NCBI GenBank assembly: GCA_050731755.1 | Contig: JBOHPP010000080.1 | Coordinates: 1-15,582 of the forward strand | DNA: 15,582 bases | From: JBOHPP01 sp050731755 | GTDB lineage: Bacteria > Methylomirabilota > Methylomirabilia > Rokubacteriales > CSP1-6 | Reading direction: 5' to 3' | Part shown: in pieces, positions 1 to 6,666 of the stretch | How positions within the stretch are numbered: position 1 is the first letter of the stretch | How the letters are laid out: every line of letters begins with the position of its first letter | The notes under the pieces: generated by a model | The model's input: only the letters and a program-made list of their open reading frames with translations | Databases searched by the model: none | Told to the model about the DNA's origin: nothing | Program-made: the position numbers and the translations under genes

Positions 1-164
1 TCGACGGCCGGGTGATTGGGGCCAAGACCATCTCGGACACGCACACCGTCTTCCCCTGGGCCACCACGGGGTTTACCAATGGGACCCACACGATCACGGC
101 CACGGTGCGCGATGCCGCCGGCAAGACCGGCACCGCGAGCGTGACCGTGACGGTGAGGACCTAG
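1..164 (+). CDS. Ig-like domain protein, C-terminal fragment (5' end outside window)
   Basis: The frame beginning at base 3 is open from the window edge to TAG at 162-164 and encodes about 53 residues. They are rich in Thr, Val and Gly and alternate like beta strands, with the segments HTITATVRDAAGKTGTASVTVTV near the end split by a Gly-Lys turn. This is the usual look of the last strands of a bacterial Ig-like/PKD/Big-type domain, as found in secreted or surface adhesins. No C-terminal sorting signal (PEP-CTERM, LPXTG) or membrane anchor follows; the protein simply ends in Val-Arg-Thr. The next gene starts on the last base of the stop codon, so the two are probably co-translated. The specific family cannot be named from this fragment. 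Confidence 0.6.
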   Translation, partial: DGRVIGAKTISDTHTVFPWATTGFTNGTHTITATVRDAAGKTGTASVTVTVRT

Positions 165-166
165 TG

Positions 167-505
167 ATGGCCCTCGAGGTGGTCCTCGACACCCGGCCGG
201 CCGACCCTTCCGAGCCGGACGCCTTCTCGTTGCGCGTCGACGTGAGCGGGGGGCGGGCGCCGCTGCGCTTGCTGCTCTACGTGGACGGCGATCTAGCCAG
301 CGCGTGCGACAGCGTTGCCGACATCTACGAGTTTCGCGCCTGCAGCCTGGCCGGGGCCCGCCGCGCGCTGACCGTCCGCGTCATCGACGCCGACGGCCGC
401 TGGGGCAGCGCCAGCCAGGTGATCTCGGGAAGCTCTAAAGAGGCCGCGGCGCCACCGCGAATCATGTTGCGGTCGAGCGTGAAGAGCCGGCCGGCCATGG
501 TCTGA
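167..505 (+). CDS. Small Ig-like-fold protein, function unknown
   Basis: A 112-residue protein if started at ATG 167. A GTG at 164 would add one residue and overlap the upstream stop by one base. A GAGGA at 155-159 lies 7 nt before the ATG, which favours that start. The sequence alternates hydrophobic and polar residues (LEVVLDTRP, FSLRVDVSGG, LRLLLYVDGD, LTVRVIDADG), a beta-sandwich pattern resembling PKD/Ig modules. Two cysteines at about residues 47 and 59 could form a disulfide if the protein is exported, but no signal peptide is visible. The last 20 residues are Ala/Pro/Arg-rich and probably disordered. It is tightly coupled to the upstream Ig-like gene and may have been a separated domain of it. 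I do not recognise a named family. Confidence 0.5.
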   Translation: MALEVVLDTRPADPSEPDAFSLRVDVSGGRAPLRLLLYVDGDLASACDSVADIYEFRACSLAGARRALTVRVIDADGRWGSASQVISGSSKEAAAPPRIMLRSSVKSRPAMV

Positions 506-515
506 AGATGCTGAG

Positions 516-546
516 AGTGGAGGGGGAGGCCGCCGCCCCCTCCACT
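516..546. repeat. Intergenic palindrome with 11-bp GC stem
   Basis: The left arm AGTGGAGGGGG (516-526) and right arm CCCCCTCCACT (536-546) are perfect inverted complements separated by a 9-base loop. It begins 11 bases after the stop of the small Ig-like gene. There is no following T-run, so it is not a classical intrinsic terminator, although a stem this strong could still pause or end transcription or protect the 3' end. The same GGAGGGGG/CCCCCTCC core recurs at 12067-12170 inside another gene, which suggests a dispersed REP-like element. Confidence 0.6.
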
Positions 547-659
547 GGGTCCTGACTGCCCAGGTTGTCCTGCAACGAACTACCCGCTTCGCGCACTCCG
601 CTGCAGCCGTACCGGCGAAAAGGCCAGTAAAGACCATGGATTCCCACGCTTTGCCTTCC

Positions 660-675
660 GGGTACGGGTCTTGCG
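660..675 (+). promoter_or_regulatory. Candidate sigma-54 (-24/-12) promoter for the Wzy-like operon
   Basis: GG at 661-662 and GC at 673-674 are exactly 10 bases apart, with AC-G at 664-666 and TTGC at 671-674. This matches about 9 of the 12 conserved positions of the sigma-54 consensus TGGCACG-N4-TTGCW; the T, the first C and the final W do not match. Transcription would start near 686, giving a very short leader before the ribosome site at 681-693. Sigma-54 control through PrsK/PrsR is known for exosortase systems, which makes this plausible. It is the weakest of the three such sites in the window. Confidence 0.3.
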
Positions 676-680
676 CTACC

Positions 681-693
681 AGGAGCGGGGAGG
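681..693 (+). promoter_or_regulatory. Strong ribosome-binding site preceding a 7-codon mini-ORF
   Basis: The purine-rich run AGGAGCGGGGAGG ends 6 bases before ATG 700. It is the best Shine-Dalgarno in the region, yet it serves a start codon whose frame stops after seven codons. The presumed start of the Wzy-like gene at 727 has only GGAAGG at 710-715, 11 bases upstream. Confidence 0.5.
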
Positions 694-699
694 CGAACC

Positions 700-723
700 A
701 TGTCCGAATGGAAGGCGGCCTGA
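700..723 (+). other. Seven-codon mini-ORF in frame with the downstream membrane protein
   Basis: ATG 700 opens MSEWKAA and ends at TGA 721-723. After one further codon (GCC), ATG 727 of the Wzy-like gene follows in the same frame. It may be a leader peptide coupling translation by reinitiation. Alternatively it is the true N-terminus of the membrane protein interrupted by a nonsense mutation or a sequencing error: the peptide looks like a short cytoplasmic tail in front of the first hydrophobic segment. The ribosome site at 681-693 supports real initiation here. Which explanation holds cannot be told from this sequence alone. Confidence 0.35.
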
Positions 724-726
724 GCC

Positions 727-1971
727 ATGTGGCTTCTGCTCTTCATGATCATGGTGATGCCGTACGAGAATAACCCGTACCTCTATATTGCCGACAGCTT
801 CGTGGGGATCGTCCCCGACTTCACCGTGATCAAGCTCCTGGGGCTCCTCGGCTTCGCGTGGGCGTTGATGCGGTTGGCGGCGGGGGCGGTGCCGGAGGGC
901 GTGCTCGCCTCCCGGCAGGCCAGGCTGTTCGCCGTCTTCTTCATCGGCGTCATCCTGGCCGGCCTGCTGAGCGGAACCGGCTTCATCGCCGTCTCCCGCT
1001 ACCTGGCGTTCCTGATGTTCCTGCCCTTCGTGCTGGTGGCGGTCCGCACCCACGACGATCTCCGCCGCATGCTCTACGCGCTGGCCCTCAGCTTGATCCT
1101 GACCTTCCCCTACGCTGTCCGGCAGATGCTCCGGTACGACGCGCGACTCGGCACGGGGCTCTACGAGCCGAACTACTTCGCCGCCAACCTGGTGATGGTC
1201 ATCCCGCTGGCCCTGGCCATCGCCACCACCCAGGTGTCTCCGTCGAAGCGGACGCTGTGGCTGGTGGGGACGCTCATGTTGGTGGCGAGCCTCTTCCTGA
1301 CCTCCTCGCGGGGAGGCTTCCTCGGTCTGCTGGTCGCCGCCACGCTCTATGTCTATCGGATCCGCGGCACCGGAGCGGCGCTCGCTCTCGTCGGCGCCCT
1401 GATCCTGGCCGTGCTGCCCACCACTCTGGGTGCGCGGGCTCTGGCGACCCTCTTCGAGGGTGGTTCCGCGCCGTCAGGCCTGGAGGCGTCCAATGAGGCC
1501 CACATGGCGCTGTTCTGGGGGGCGCTGCGCATGATCGGCGACGCGCCGCTCACGGGCGTGGGGCCGTACAACTTCAAGACGCTGAGCGTCGAGTACACCG
1601 GCCTCGATGTCGGCTTCATCGCCCACAACAGCTACCTCGAGATCGCCGCCGAGCTGGGCTTGCCGGTCTTGGCCGTCTTCCTGCTGCTGATCGCCTCGGT
1701 GTTCCGGGGCTTGCGGGGCGGCATCGTCGCCGGCGGTGGCGAGGCGCGCGAGCTGGCGGCCTGGGCCGAAGGGCTGCGGTGCGGCCTGGCCGGCTTCCTC
1801 GTCGCCGGCATCTTCATCAGCGCCGAGTACCAGAAGGTGTTCTGGCTGGTCGTCTTCCTCTCGATCGTCGTCGAGCGCCTGGCCACGGAGCGCGAACGGG
1901 TGGCGGCCGCCGAGCCCAGCACGGCTCTGACCGTCCCGGCCCCACCCGTCACGTTCCCGAAGCCGGCATGA
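727..1971 (+). CDS. O-antigen ligase/polymerase family (Wzy/WaaL-like) membrane protein
   Basis: A 414-residue polytopic inner-membrane protein. Family features visible are many hydrophobic helices from residue 1 to 390, the GLYEPNYFAANL segment near 144-155, the SRGG signature at 194-197 ahead of a helix, a large periplasmic loop around 235-300, and HNSYLEIAAELG at 300-311. The last is the conserved His-containing motif of the Wzy_C family, whose members polymerise or transfer undecaprenyl-linked glycans in the periplasm. Length is typical. The first hydrophobic segment, before MPYENN, is only about ten residues, short for a helix, and an in-frame upstream mini-ORF with a better ribosome site could have supplied the missing part. 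Its TGA overlaps the ATG of the next gene (ATGA), so the two form one operon. Whether it is a polymerase or a ligase cannot be decided from sequence. Confidence 0.85.
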   Translation: MWLLLFMIMVMPYENNPYLYIADSFVGIVPDFTVIKLLGLLGFAWALMRLAAGAVPEGVLASRQARLFAVFFIGVILAGLLSGTGFIAVSRYLAFLMFLPFVLVAVRTHDDLRRMLYALALSLILTFPYAVRQMLRYDARLGTGLYEPNYFAANLVMVIPLALAIATTQVSPSKRTLWLVGTLMLVASLFLTSSRGGFLGLLVAATLYVYRIRGTGAALALVGALILAVLPTTLGARALATLFEGGSAPSGLEASNEAHMALFWGALRMIGDAPLTGVGPYNFKTLSVEYTGLDVGFIAHNSYLEIAAELGLPVLAVFLLLIASVFRGLRGGIVAGGGEARELAAWAEGLRCGLAGFLVAGIFISAEYQKVFWLVVFLSIVVERLATERERVAAAEPSTALTVPAPPVTFPKPA

Positions 1972-4016
1972 TCCGGCTGGCGCTCGCACTCGCCCTGCTG
2001 CTGTTCGGGGCGCTGACGGTGTTCGCCCAGAAGGTGGGGGGGCCCACCGAGCTGTCGCGCCCGGAGCGTCCGGGACCGAACCTGCTCGAGAACGGAGGCT
2101 TCGAGACGAAGGCCGACGGGGCTGCTCCGGCCAAGTGGGCCCTCGGCGTGGCGCCCGGGCTATGGTCGGTCGACGCCGCGGCGCGGAGCGGCGAGACCAG
2201 CCTCAAGCTTTCCGGCGTCGACGGACAGTCGCGGGTGCCCGCCGCCGAGCAAAGCGTCAACCTGACCCCTGGTTTCTACACGCTCGAGGGTTGGGTGAAG
2301 ATGGCCGGGCTCGGCGCGACCCGTGAGCGCACCGGCGTCAGGCTCTGCCTGGACGGGCGGCCACGCCTGCACTGGTGGAAGTGCACCGACCTGGCTCGCG
2401 GCACCGGCGATTGGCGGCTGCTCCGCCTGCCCCTTATCGCGGTCGCGAACCCGGGGCGGTACCGCGTGACAGTCGGCGCCTACGGCCTGCCTGATGGCGA
2501 GGTGTGGTTCGACGACGTCGGCCTGGTGCAGGTCCGGCGGCCCGTGCTCGATGCCTACCTTCTGTACCCGAACTTCCGCGGCATGCTCTTCGACGACCGG
2601 CCGCAGACGGTGCGACTCTCAGTGGTGGTGGCCGATGACGCGGAGGCGCGTCAGGCCGGCGCCCATGTTCGGGTGAGCCTGCTCGACAACGGCGGCGCCG
2701 CGCGAGCCACCCGGGAGTACGAGGGCAAGTCCGGGCGCCTCGTCGCCGAGCTGGATGCCGCCGGATTGCCCCACGGCTCCTACCGGCTGCGGGCCGAGCT
2801 GATCGGCCGGGGCGGGGAGGCGCTGGAGCGCGCCACCGAGTACGGGGTGATGAAGGTGGCCACGAAGACCCGCGAGCGGTTCGCCGCGTGGTATGACGAG
2901 CGCAACGTCACCTACCTGGGAGGCAAGCCAGCGTTCGTCATCGGGCTCTACAACACGAGCGGCTACACGCTCTCCCGCCAGGACTACGCGCTGGGCCGTA
3001 ACGGGTGGGGCAACGCGCGCATCGCCGAGGCGCCGGTGAACATGCTCATCAATTACTGGCTCGGCGCCGCGCCCATCCCCGCCCTGCAGGTCTACATGGA
3101 CGACCTTCACGCCCGCGGCATCTATTATTTGCAAACGGTGAACTTCTATCACGCGGACGACCCGCAGTACCGGACGATCCAGTACCCCGCGGCCAAGGAC
3201 GGCGACGACGCCCTCAACCGCTGGGTGGCCAAGACGCTGAGCGCCCACCGCGGGCTGGTCGGCTTCTACACCGCCGACGAGCGCCCGGCCGAAGTCATCC
3301 CCAAGGTGTTCCGCCAGCACCGGGCCCTGAGCGAGGCGGCGCCGGGAACGCTCAACTACGCCGTGCTGGGCAACGGGTGGGAGGAGCAGGCCCCGCTCTG
3401 GCGTGACGCGCTCGACGTCATGGGGCTCGACCCATATCCGATCACCAAGCCGCGCGGGCAGAACAACCTGGCCGAGGTCGGGGAGTTCACGCGGATCGGC
3501 CAGGAGGCCGTGCAGCGGAGCCGGCCGCTCTGGATCGTCATCCAGTACTTCCCGCTCACCTCGGCCGGCGGCTGGCCCACTCAGGACGAGCTGCGGGCGA
3601 TGAGCTGGATGGCCATCATCGAGGGCGCTCAGGGTCTTTTCTACTGGTCCTTCGGTACCAAAGGGCTGGCCTGGGTCAAGGACCCGCGGGAGCGCGAGCA
3701 GCGCTGGCACGACCTGGTGCGGGTGACCAAGGAGATCAAGGTCCTGGAACCGGTGCTGCTCGCCGAGAACGCAGCGGTCCTGGCCGGCGACGCCGGCAGC
3801 GCGATCCGAGCCCTCGGCAAACGAGGGCCGGACGGCGCTCGCTACCTCTTCGCCTACAACACCACGAACGCGCCGGCGTCAGCGACGTGGACGCTGGCCG
3901 AGCCGGCGCGCACGGTCGAGGATCTCGACGGCGCCGCGCCGCCCGCGGTCAGCGACGGCACGCGCCTGGCCGTCGAGTTCGGTCCCTACGCCGTCAAGCG
4001 CCTGCGCCTGCGTTAA
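1968..4016 (+). CDS. Secreted glycoside-hydrolase-like protein with N-terminal carbohydrate-binding module
   Basis: A 682-residue protein starting at ATG 1968, which overlaps the preceding stop as ATGA and begins directly with a signal peptide (hydrophobic residues 3-19, likely cut after FAQ). The longer frame upstream lacks export features. Residues about 37-187 resemble a CBM4/9-type jelly roll (NLLENGGFE at the start, EVWFDDVGLVQ at the end). Residues about 193-295 form a beta-sandwich linker, about 305-600 a TIM-barrel-like domain, and 603-682 a C-terminal beta domain. YTADERP (434-440) supplies a candidate acid/base, Glu438. The position where clan-A glycosidases usually carry a nucleophile Glu on a late strand reads WIVIQYF, with Gln526. 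Glu552 lies just before GLFYWSF. It probably acts on the glycan made by this locus, or only binds it. The catalytic assignment is inference. Confidence 0.7.
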   Translation: MIRLALALALLLFGALTVFAQKVGGPTELSRPERPGPNLLENGGFETKADGAAPAKWALGVAPGLWSVDAAARSGETSLKLSGVDGQSRVPAAEQSVNLTPGFYTLEGWVKMAGLGATRERTGVRLCLDGRPRLHWWKCTDLARGTGDWRLLRLPLIAVANPGRYRVTVGAYGLPDGEVWFDDVGLVQVRRPVLDAYLLYPNFRGMLFDDRPQTVRLSVVVADDAEARQAGAHVRVSLLDNGGAARATREYEGKSGRLVAELDAAGLPHGSYRLRAELIGRGGEALERATEYGVMKVATKTRERFAAWYDERNVTYLGGKPAFVIGLYNTSGYTLSRQDYALGRNGWGNARIAEAPVNMLINYWLGAAPIPALQVYMDDLHARGIYYLQTVNFYHADDPQYRTIQYPAAKDGDDALNRWVAKTLSAHRGLVGFYTADERPAEVIPKVFRQHRALSEAAPGTLNYAVLGNGWEEQAPLWRDALDVMGLDPYPITKPRGQNNLAEVGEFTRIGQEAVQRSRPLWIVIQYFPLTSAGGWPTQDELRAMSWMAIIEGAQGLFYWSFGTKGLAWVKDPREREQRWHDLVRVTKEIKVLEPVLLAENAAVLAGDAGSAIRALGKRGPDGARYLFAYNTTNAPASATWTLAEPARTVEDLDGAAPPAVSDGTRLAVEFGPYAVKRLRLR

Positions 4017-4021
4017 CTCGC

Positions 4022-5611
4022 TCAACCGGAGCGGCGCACTTCGCCCTCGAAGCCGGGCAGGATCGCCTTGAAGAAGGCGTTCTGAACGAGGCGGAGGACG
4101 ATCTCCCAGGTGCTGGCCTTGGGATCCTGCACCCGGCCCGTCACGTCGGCCTTGGTCGCCACCTCATCACGCGGGACGTTCTCGAGCAGCTTGGCGATCC
4201 CGCCCACGATGCGCTCGTACGTCTTCTTGATGAAGCCCTTATGGCGGTCCTGTTGGGGGTCGTAGACGTCGAGGTCCCGGAAGAGCGGCTTGACGTAGCC
4301 CTGGATCGTGCCGTTCTTCACCGTCAGCTCTGAATAGAACGAAAAGAGCCCGCGCGTCACGTCGAAGCGTCCGTGGGCGCGCAGCAGGTTGTTCATCGCC
4401 TTCAGATCGGTGTTCTCGATGCGCACGACGACGTCGAAGTCGGGGCCCGACAGCTCGGGGCGGAAGGCGGCGGTGGCCACGGCGGCGCCGCTGCCCATGA
4501 ACCGGCCGGTCAGCCGGGCGGTGGCCGTGCCCTCGGTGACGTGGTTGCTGAGGTTCTCGAGGTCGAGATTCATGTCGGCCAGAAACACCCGGTAGTCGGC
4601 CCGGGCGGCCCGGTTCACGAATCCCAGATTGGCCCCGACGATCCGCAACCGATCCACACGGATCTGGATCCCGGGCTGATTGGCGACGGCTTCCGCGCTG
4701 CGGGCCGTTTTCTCGACCCCCCGCTTGACCTCCCCGGCCTGGGCCGCCGGCGCGCGGTAGACGTAATCGCCCTCCAGGCCGCGCACCACCGCCTCCTGGA
4801 GGTGAGCCGCCTTTACGCGGGGCCCGTACTCGAGGTTACCGACCGCCGCCAGAGTGCCTTTGCGCAACGATAGGTTGGATCGGGCCAGAATCGGTTTGAC
4901 GTGCTCCAGGTCGATCCCCTCCATCCGGACGATGGCCAGCACACCGGGGTACGGATCGGCCAGAAAGTCGGCGTTGCCGTCGAGCTCGAGTCGTCCGTTG
5001 CCGAACACCACGGTCCCCAGCCACAGCTCGGAAGGGTAGACGCGGTCCTTCGACCGGATGTTACGGATGTTGGAGGCGCGCGCGTTCAGCTCGGTGAGGC
5101 GCAGGGGCTTGAAAGGTCCCTCGTCCACGTAGGTGAACTCACCGTCGCGGACCCTCAACAGGTTGATCTTGAGCGGGTACATGGCCTGCAGCGCGTCCTG
5201 CCAGCCTCGCTTCTCCACCGGTCGGTCGTCGGCGGCCTCGCGCCGGATGTGGGCGAGGTTGACGTGGAGGACGGGTCGATCGAGCTCGAAGTCGGCCACC
5301 AGATGACCATGGAGCAGCGCCCGCCAGTGGACGCTCGCGGTGATGCGAGCGAACCGCGCCACGGGTGGATCGGGATGTGCGTCCTGACTCACGAGGAGTT
5401 CCTCGAAGTCGATAGAGAAGCCGAGCGGGTGGAAGTCCAAGCGCCCGATCCGCACGGTATAACCGTCCAGGCGCTGGTTCATCTGGGACTCGATGGACCG
5501 CCGGAGCGGCTCGTCTAGGAGAAGGGCGGCGGCGACGAGCGCGCCCACCAGGAGGGCTCCGACGACGGCCAGCACGATCCAGCGCCGGCGCACGCGCATC
5601 GTCCGCTTCAT
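4022..5611 (-). CDS. DUF748/AsmA-like envelope protein
   Basis: A 529-residue protein with a basic N-terminus (MKRTMRVRRRW) and one transmembrane segment at about 11-32, followed by a large periplasmic beta-rich body. Family features are the early block with IGRLDFHPLGFSIDFEELLV, an ARITASVHWRALL block, and a conserved C-terminal region with GYVKPLF at 438-444 and NAFFKAILPG at 511-520. DUF748 proteins belong to the AsmA-like group linked to outer-membrane biogenesis and phospholipid transport between membranes. It starts 12 bases after the DoxX-like stop without a good ribosome site, so it is probably read from that gene's transcript. Its stop lies only 5 bases from the convergent glycosidase gene, with no evident terminator between them. 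Confidence 0.8.
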   Translation of the reverse strand: MKRTMRVRRRWIVLAVVGALLVGALVAAALLLDEPLRRSIESQMNQRLDGYTVRIGRLDFHPLGFSIDFEELLVSQDAHPDPPVARFARITASVHWRALLHGHLVADFELDRPVLHVNLAHIRREAADDRPVEKRGWQDALQAMYPLKINLLRVRDGEFTYVDEGPFKPLRLTELNARASNIRNIRSKDRVYPSELWLGTVVFGNGRLELDGNADFLADPYPGVLAIVRMEGIDLEHVKPILARSNLSLRKGTLAAVGNLEYGPRVKAAHLQEAVVRGLEGDYVYRAPAAQAGEVKRGVEKTARSAEAVANQPGIQIRVDRLRIVGANLGFVNRAARADYRVFLADMNLDLENLSNHVTEGTATARLTGRFMGSGAAVATAAFRPELSGPDFDVVVRIENTDLKAMNNLLRAHGRFDVTRGLFSFYSELTVKNGTIQGYVKPLFRDLDVYDPQQDRHKGFIKKTYERIVGGIAKLLENVPRDEVATKADVTGRVQDPKASTWEIVLRLVQNAFFKAILPGFEGEVRRSG

Positions 5612-5623
5612 CCGCTGGCCCGG

Positions 5624-6067
5624 CTAGCGAGACTCGAAATGGCGCCCGAGTCTGGCCAGGGCCAGTGCGCCGAGCAACAGTCCGAGGTCCCGCAGGGCGA
5701 TGTCGAAGTAGCCCGGGATCAGCAGCAGGTTCAGGATGATGCCCCCGAGCCAGGCGGCGACGATCCAGCCGCCGACGCTGGGCTTCATGGCGACCAGCAG
5801 GCCGGCCGCGACCTCGACGACACCGACCGCGAACATCATTGTCTGGGGCGCGATCCCCAGGGTCGCGGGGACGATCGGGGCAAGGTACTGCGGCCAGTCC
5901 ACGAGGACATTGGCGAACTTGTCGAGGCCCGCGATGACCGGCGCCACGATGAACCCCAGGTAGAGGAGGACGTAGGCCTGGTAGGCGGGATGGCCGGTCT
6001 TTGGCTCCGACTCGAGAGTCTCGGGGGCGAGCGGTTCGGTGGCGACATACCTCTGTGGGCGTGCCAT
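5624..6067 (-). CDS. DoxX-like four-helix membrane protein
   Basis: A 147-residue protein with a hydrophilic N-terminal 28 residues and then four hydrophobic segments at about 31-48, 74-94, 99-118 and 126-140. The short GLDKF motif after helix 1 and the helix pattern resemble the DoxX/DoxX-like superfamily, small membrane proteins associated with redox or stress functions, but no catalytic residue is identifiable. GGAGGG lies 9 bases before ATG 6067. A candidate sigma-54 promoter sits at 6135-6150, about 57 bases upstream by inferred start site. It follows the Hsp20 gene after a 125-base gap and precedes the DUF748 gene by 12 bases. The family call is moderate; it could be another small four-helix family. 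Confidence 0.6.
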   Translation of the reverse strand: MARPQRYVATEPLAPETLESEPKTGHPAYQAYVLLYLGFIVAPVIAGLDKFANVLVDWPQYLAPIVPATLGIAPQTMMFAVGVVEVAAGLLVAMKPSVGGWIVAAWLGGIILNLLLIPGYFDIALRDLGLLLGALALARLGRHFESR

Positions 6068-6134
6068 GGGTTACAACCCTCCATCGTGCAGAGTCTTGCC
6101 ACACCTCGGGCGTGGCGCGCCCCTAAGCCTTCCT

Positions 6135-6150
6135 AGCAACGTCCGGGCCA
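6135..6150 (-). promoter_or_regulatory. Candidate sigma-54 promoter upstream of the DoxX-like gene
   Basis: On the minus strand the 16-mer TGGCCCGGACGTTGCT matches the sigma-54 consensus TGGCACG-N4-TTGCW at 11 of 12 conserved positions, with only A replaced by C. GG and GC are exactly 10 bases apart. The start of transcription would fall near 6124, in the gap between the Hsp20 and DoxX-like genes, leaving a leader of about 57 bases. It is the best match of three such sites in the window. Confidence 0.5.
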
Positions 6151-6192
6151 GCGCGACCTTTCAAACCGCGAGCTCGTGAAGCTCTTGGCCCA

Positions 6193-6666
6193 TCACCGGC
6201 CGCTGCCCGCCGTGTCCCGTCCACCGCCGGCGGCCTGCCGTTGAGCGCGGCGGTGCTCCGTGGTCGTCGTTGGCCGGATATTCCGGCCGGTGTGCGCCAC
6301 CCGCGCGCCGCGCGTGGCGGCGATCACCTCCAGGCGGATCTCGGCATTGGTCGCCGGCCGTCCCCCTTCGGCCTTGGGCATCGAGAGCACGAGCACACCG
6401 TTGCCATACGTCACGTTGGTGAGCGCACCGTTCACGGCCTGGGGCAGGGTCACCTCGCGGTGGTAGGGGCCGATGGCCCACTCGGCGAGGACGAGATCCC
6501 GCTCCCGCTGGTGTGGGCCACGCTCCTCACCGTGGATCGTCACGCGGTCGCCGGTAATGCTGACTCTGATGTCGGCCGGCTCGAGGCCGGGCATGGGGGC
6601 GGCCAGCACGAGAAGGTCGTCTGTCCGATAGACGCGCAGCGGCACCGGCTGCCCGTGCTCAGGCAT
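6193..6666 (-). CDS. Hsp20/alpha-crystallin small heat-shock protein
   Basis: A 157-residue protein. ATG 6666 is chosen because it overlaps the CBS gene's stop by 8 bases (ATGCCTGA) and begins just ahead of the conserved domain; the longer upstream frame encodes low-complexity Arg/Ser sequence. The alpha-crystallin domain spans about 8-116 and includes MPGLEPADIRVSITGDRVTI, the EVTLPQAV strand, and the family signature GNGVLVLSMPK at 88-98. Such proteins are ATP-independent holdases that bind unfolding proteins as oligomers. The tail after 117 is Arg/Thr/Gly-rich and lacks a clear I-x-I anchoring motif, which might affect oligomerisation. Its coupling to a CBS-domain gene suggests a shared stress or energy-status response. 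The call itself is solid. Confidence 0.88.
   Translation of the reverse strand: MPEHGQPVPLRVYRTDDLLVLAAPMPGLEPADIRVSITGDRVTIHGEERGPHQRERDLVLAEWAIGPYHREVTLPQAVNGALTNVTYGNGVLVLSMPKAEGGRPATNAEIRLEVIAATRGARVAHTGRNIRPTTTTEHRRAQRQAAGGGRDTAGSGR

Noticed and set aside
590..680. Possible cyclic-di-GMP (GEMM-like) riboswitch, from a GGCAAAGC word on the minus strand
   Set aside because: The paired stems and receptor loops of the consensus are not present in order, and the orientation is wrong for the downstream gene.
1779..1967. Longer N-terminus for the glycosidase-like protein
   Set aside because: It is Arg-rich sequence overlapping the Wzy-like gene; ATG 1968 starts a proper signal peptide.
2619..3710. 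A 363-codon minus-strand frame opposite the glycosidase-like gene
   Set aside because: Low-complexity composition with no recognisable motif; the plus-strand frame has a signal peptide and domain structure.
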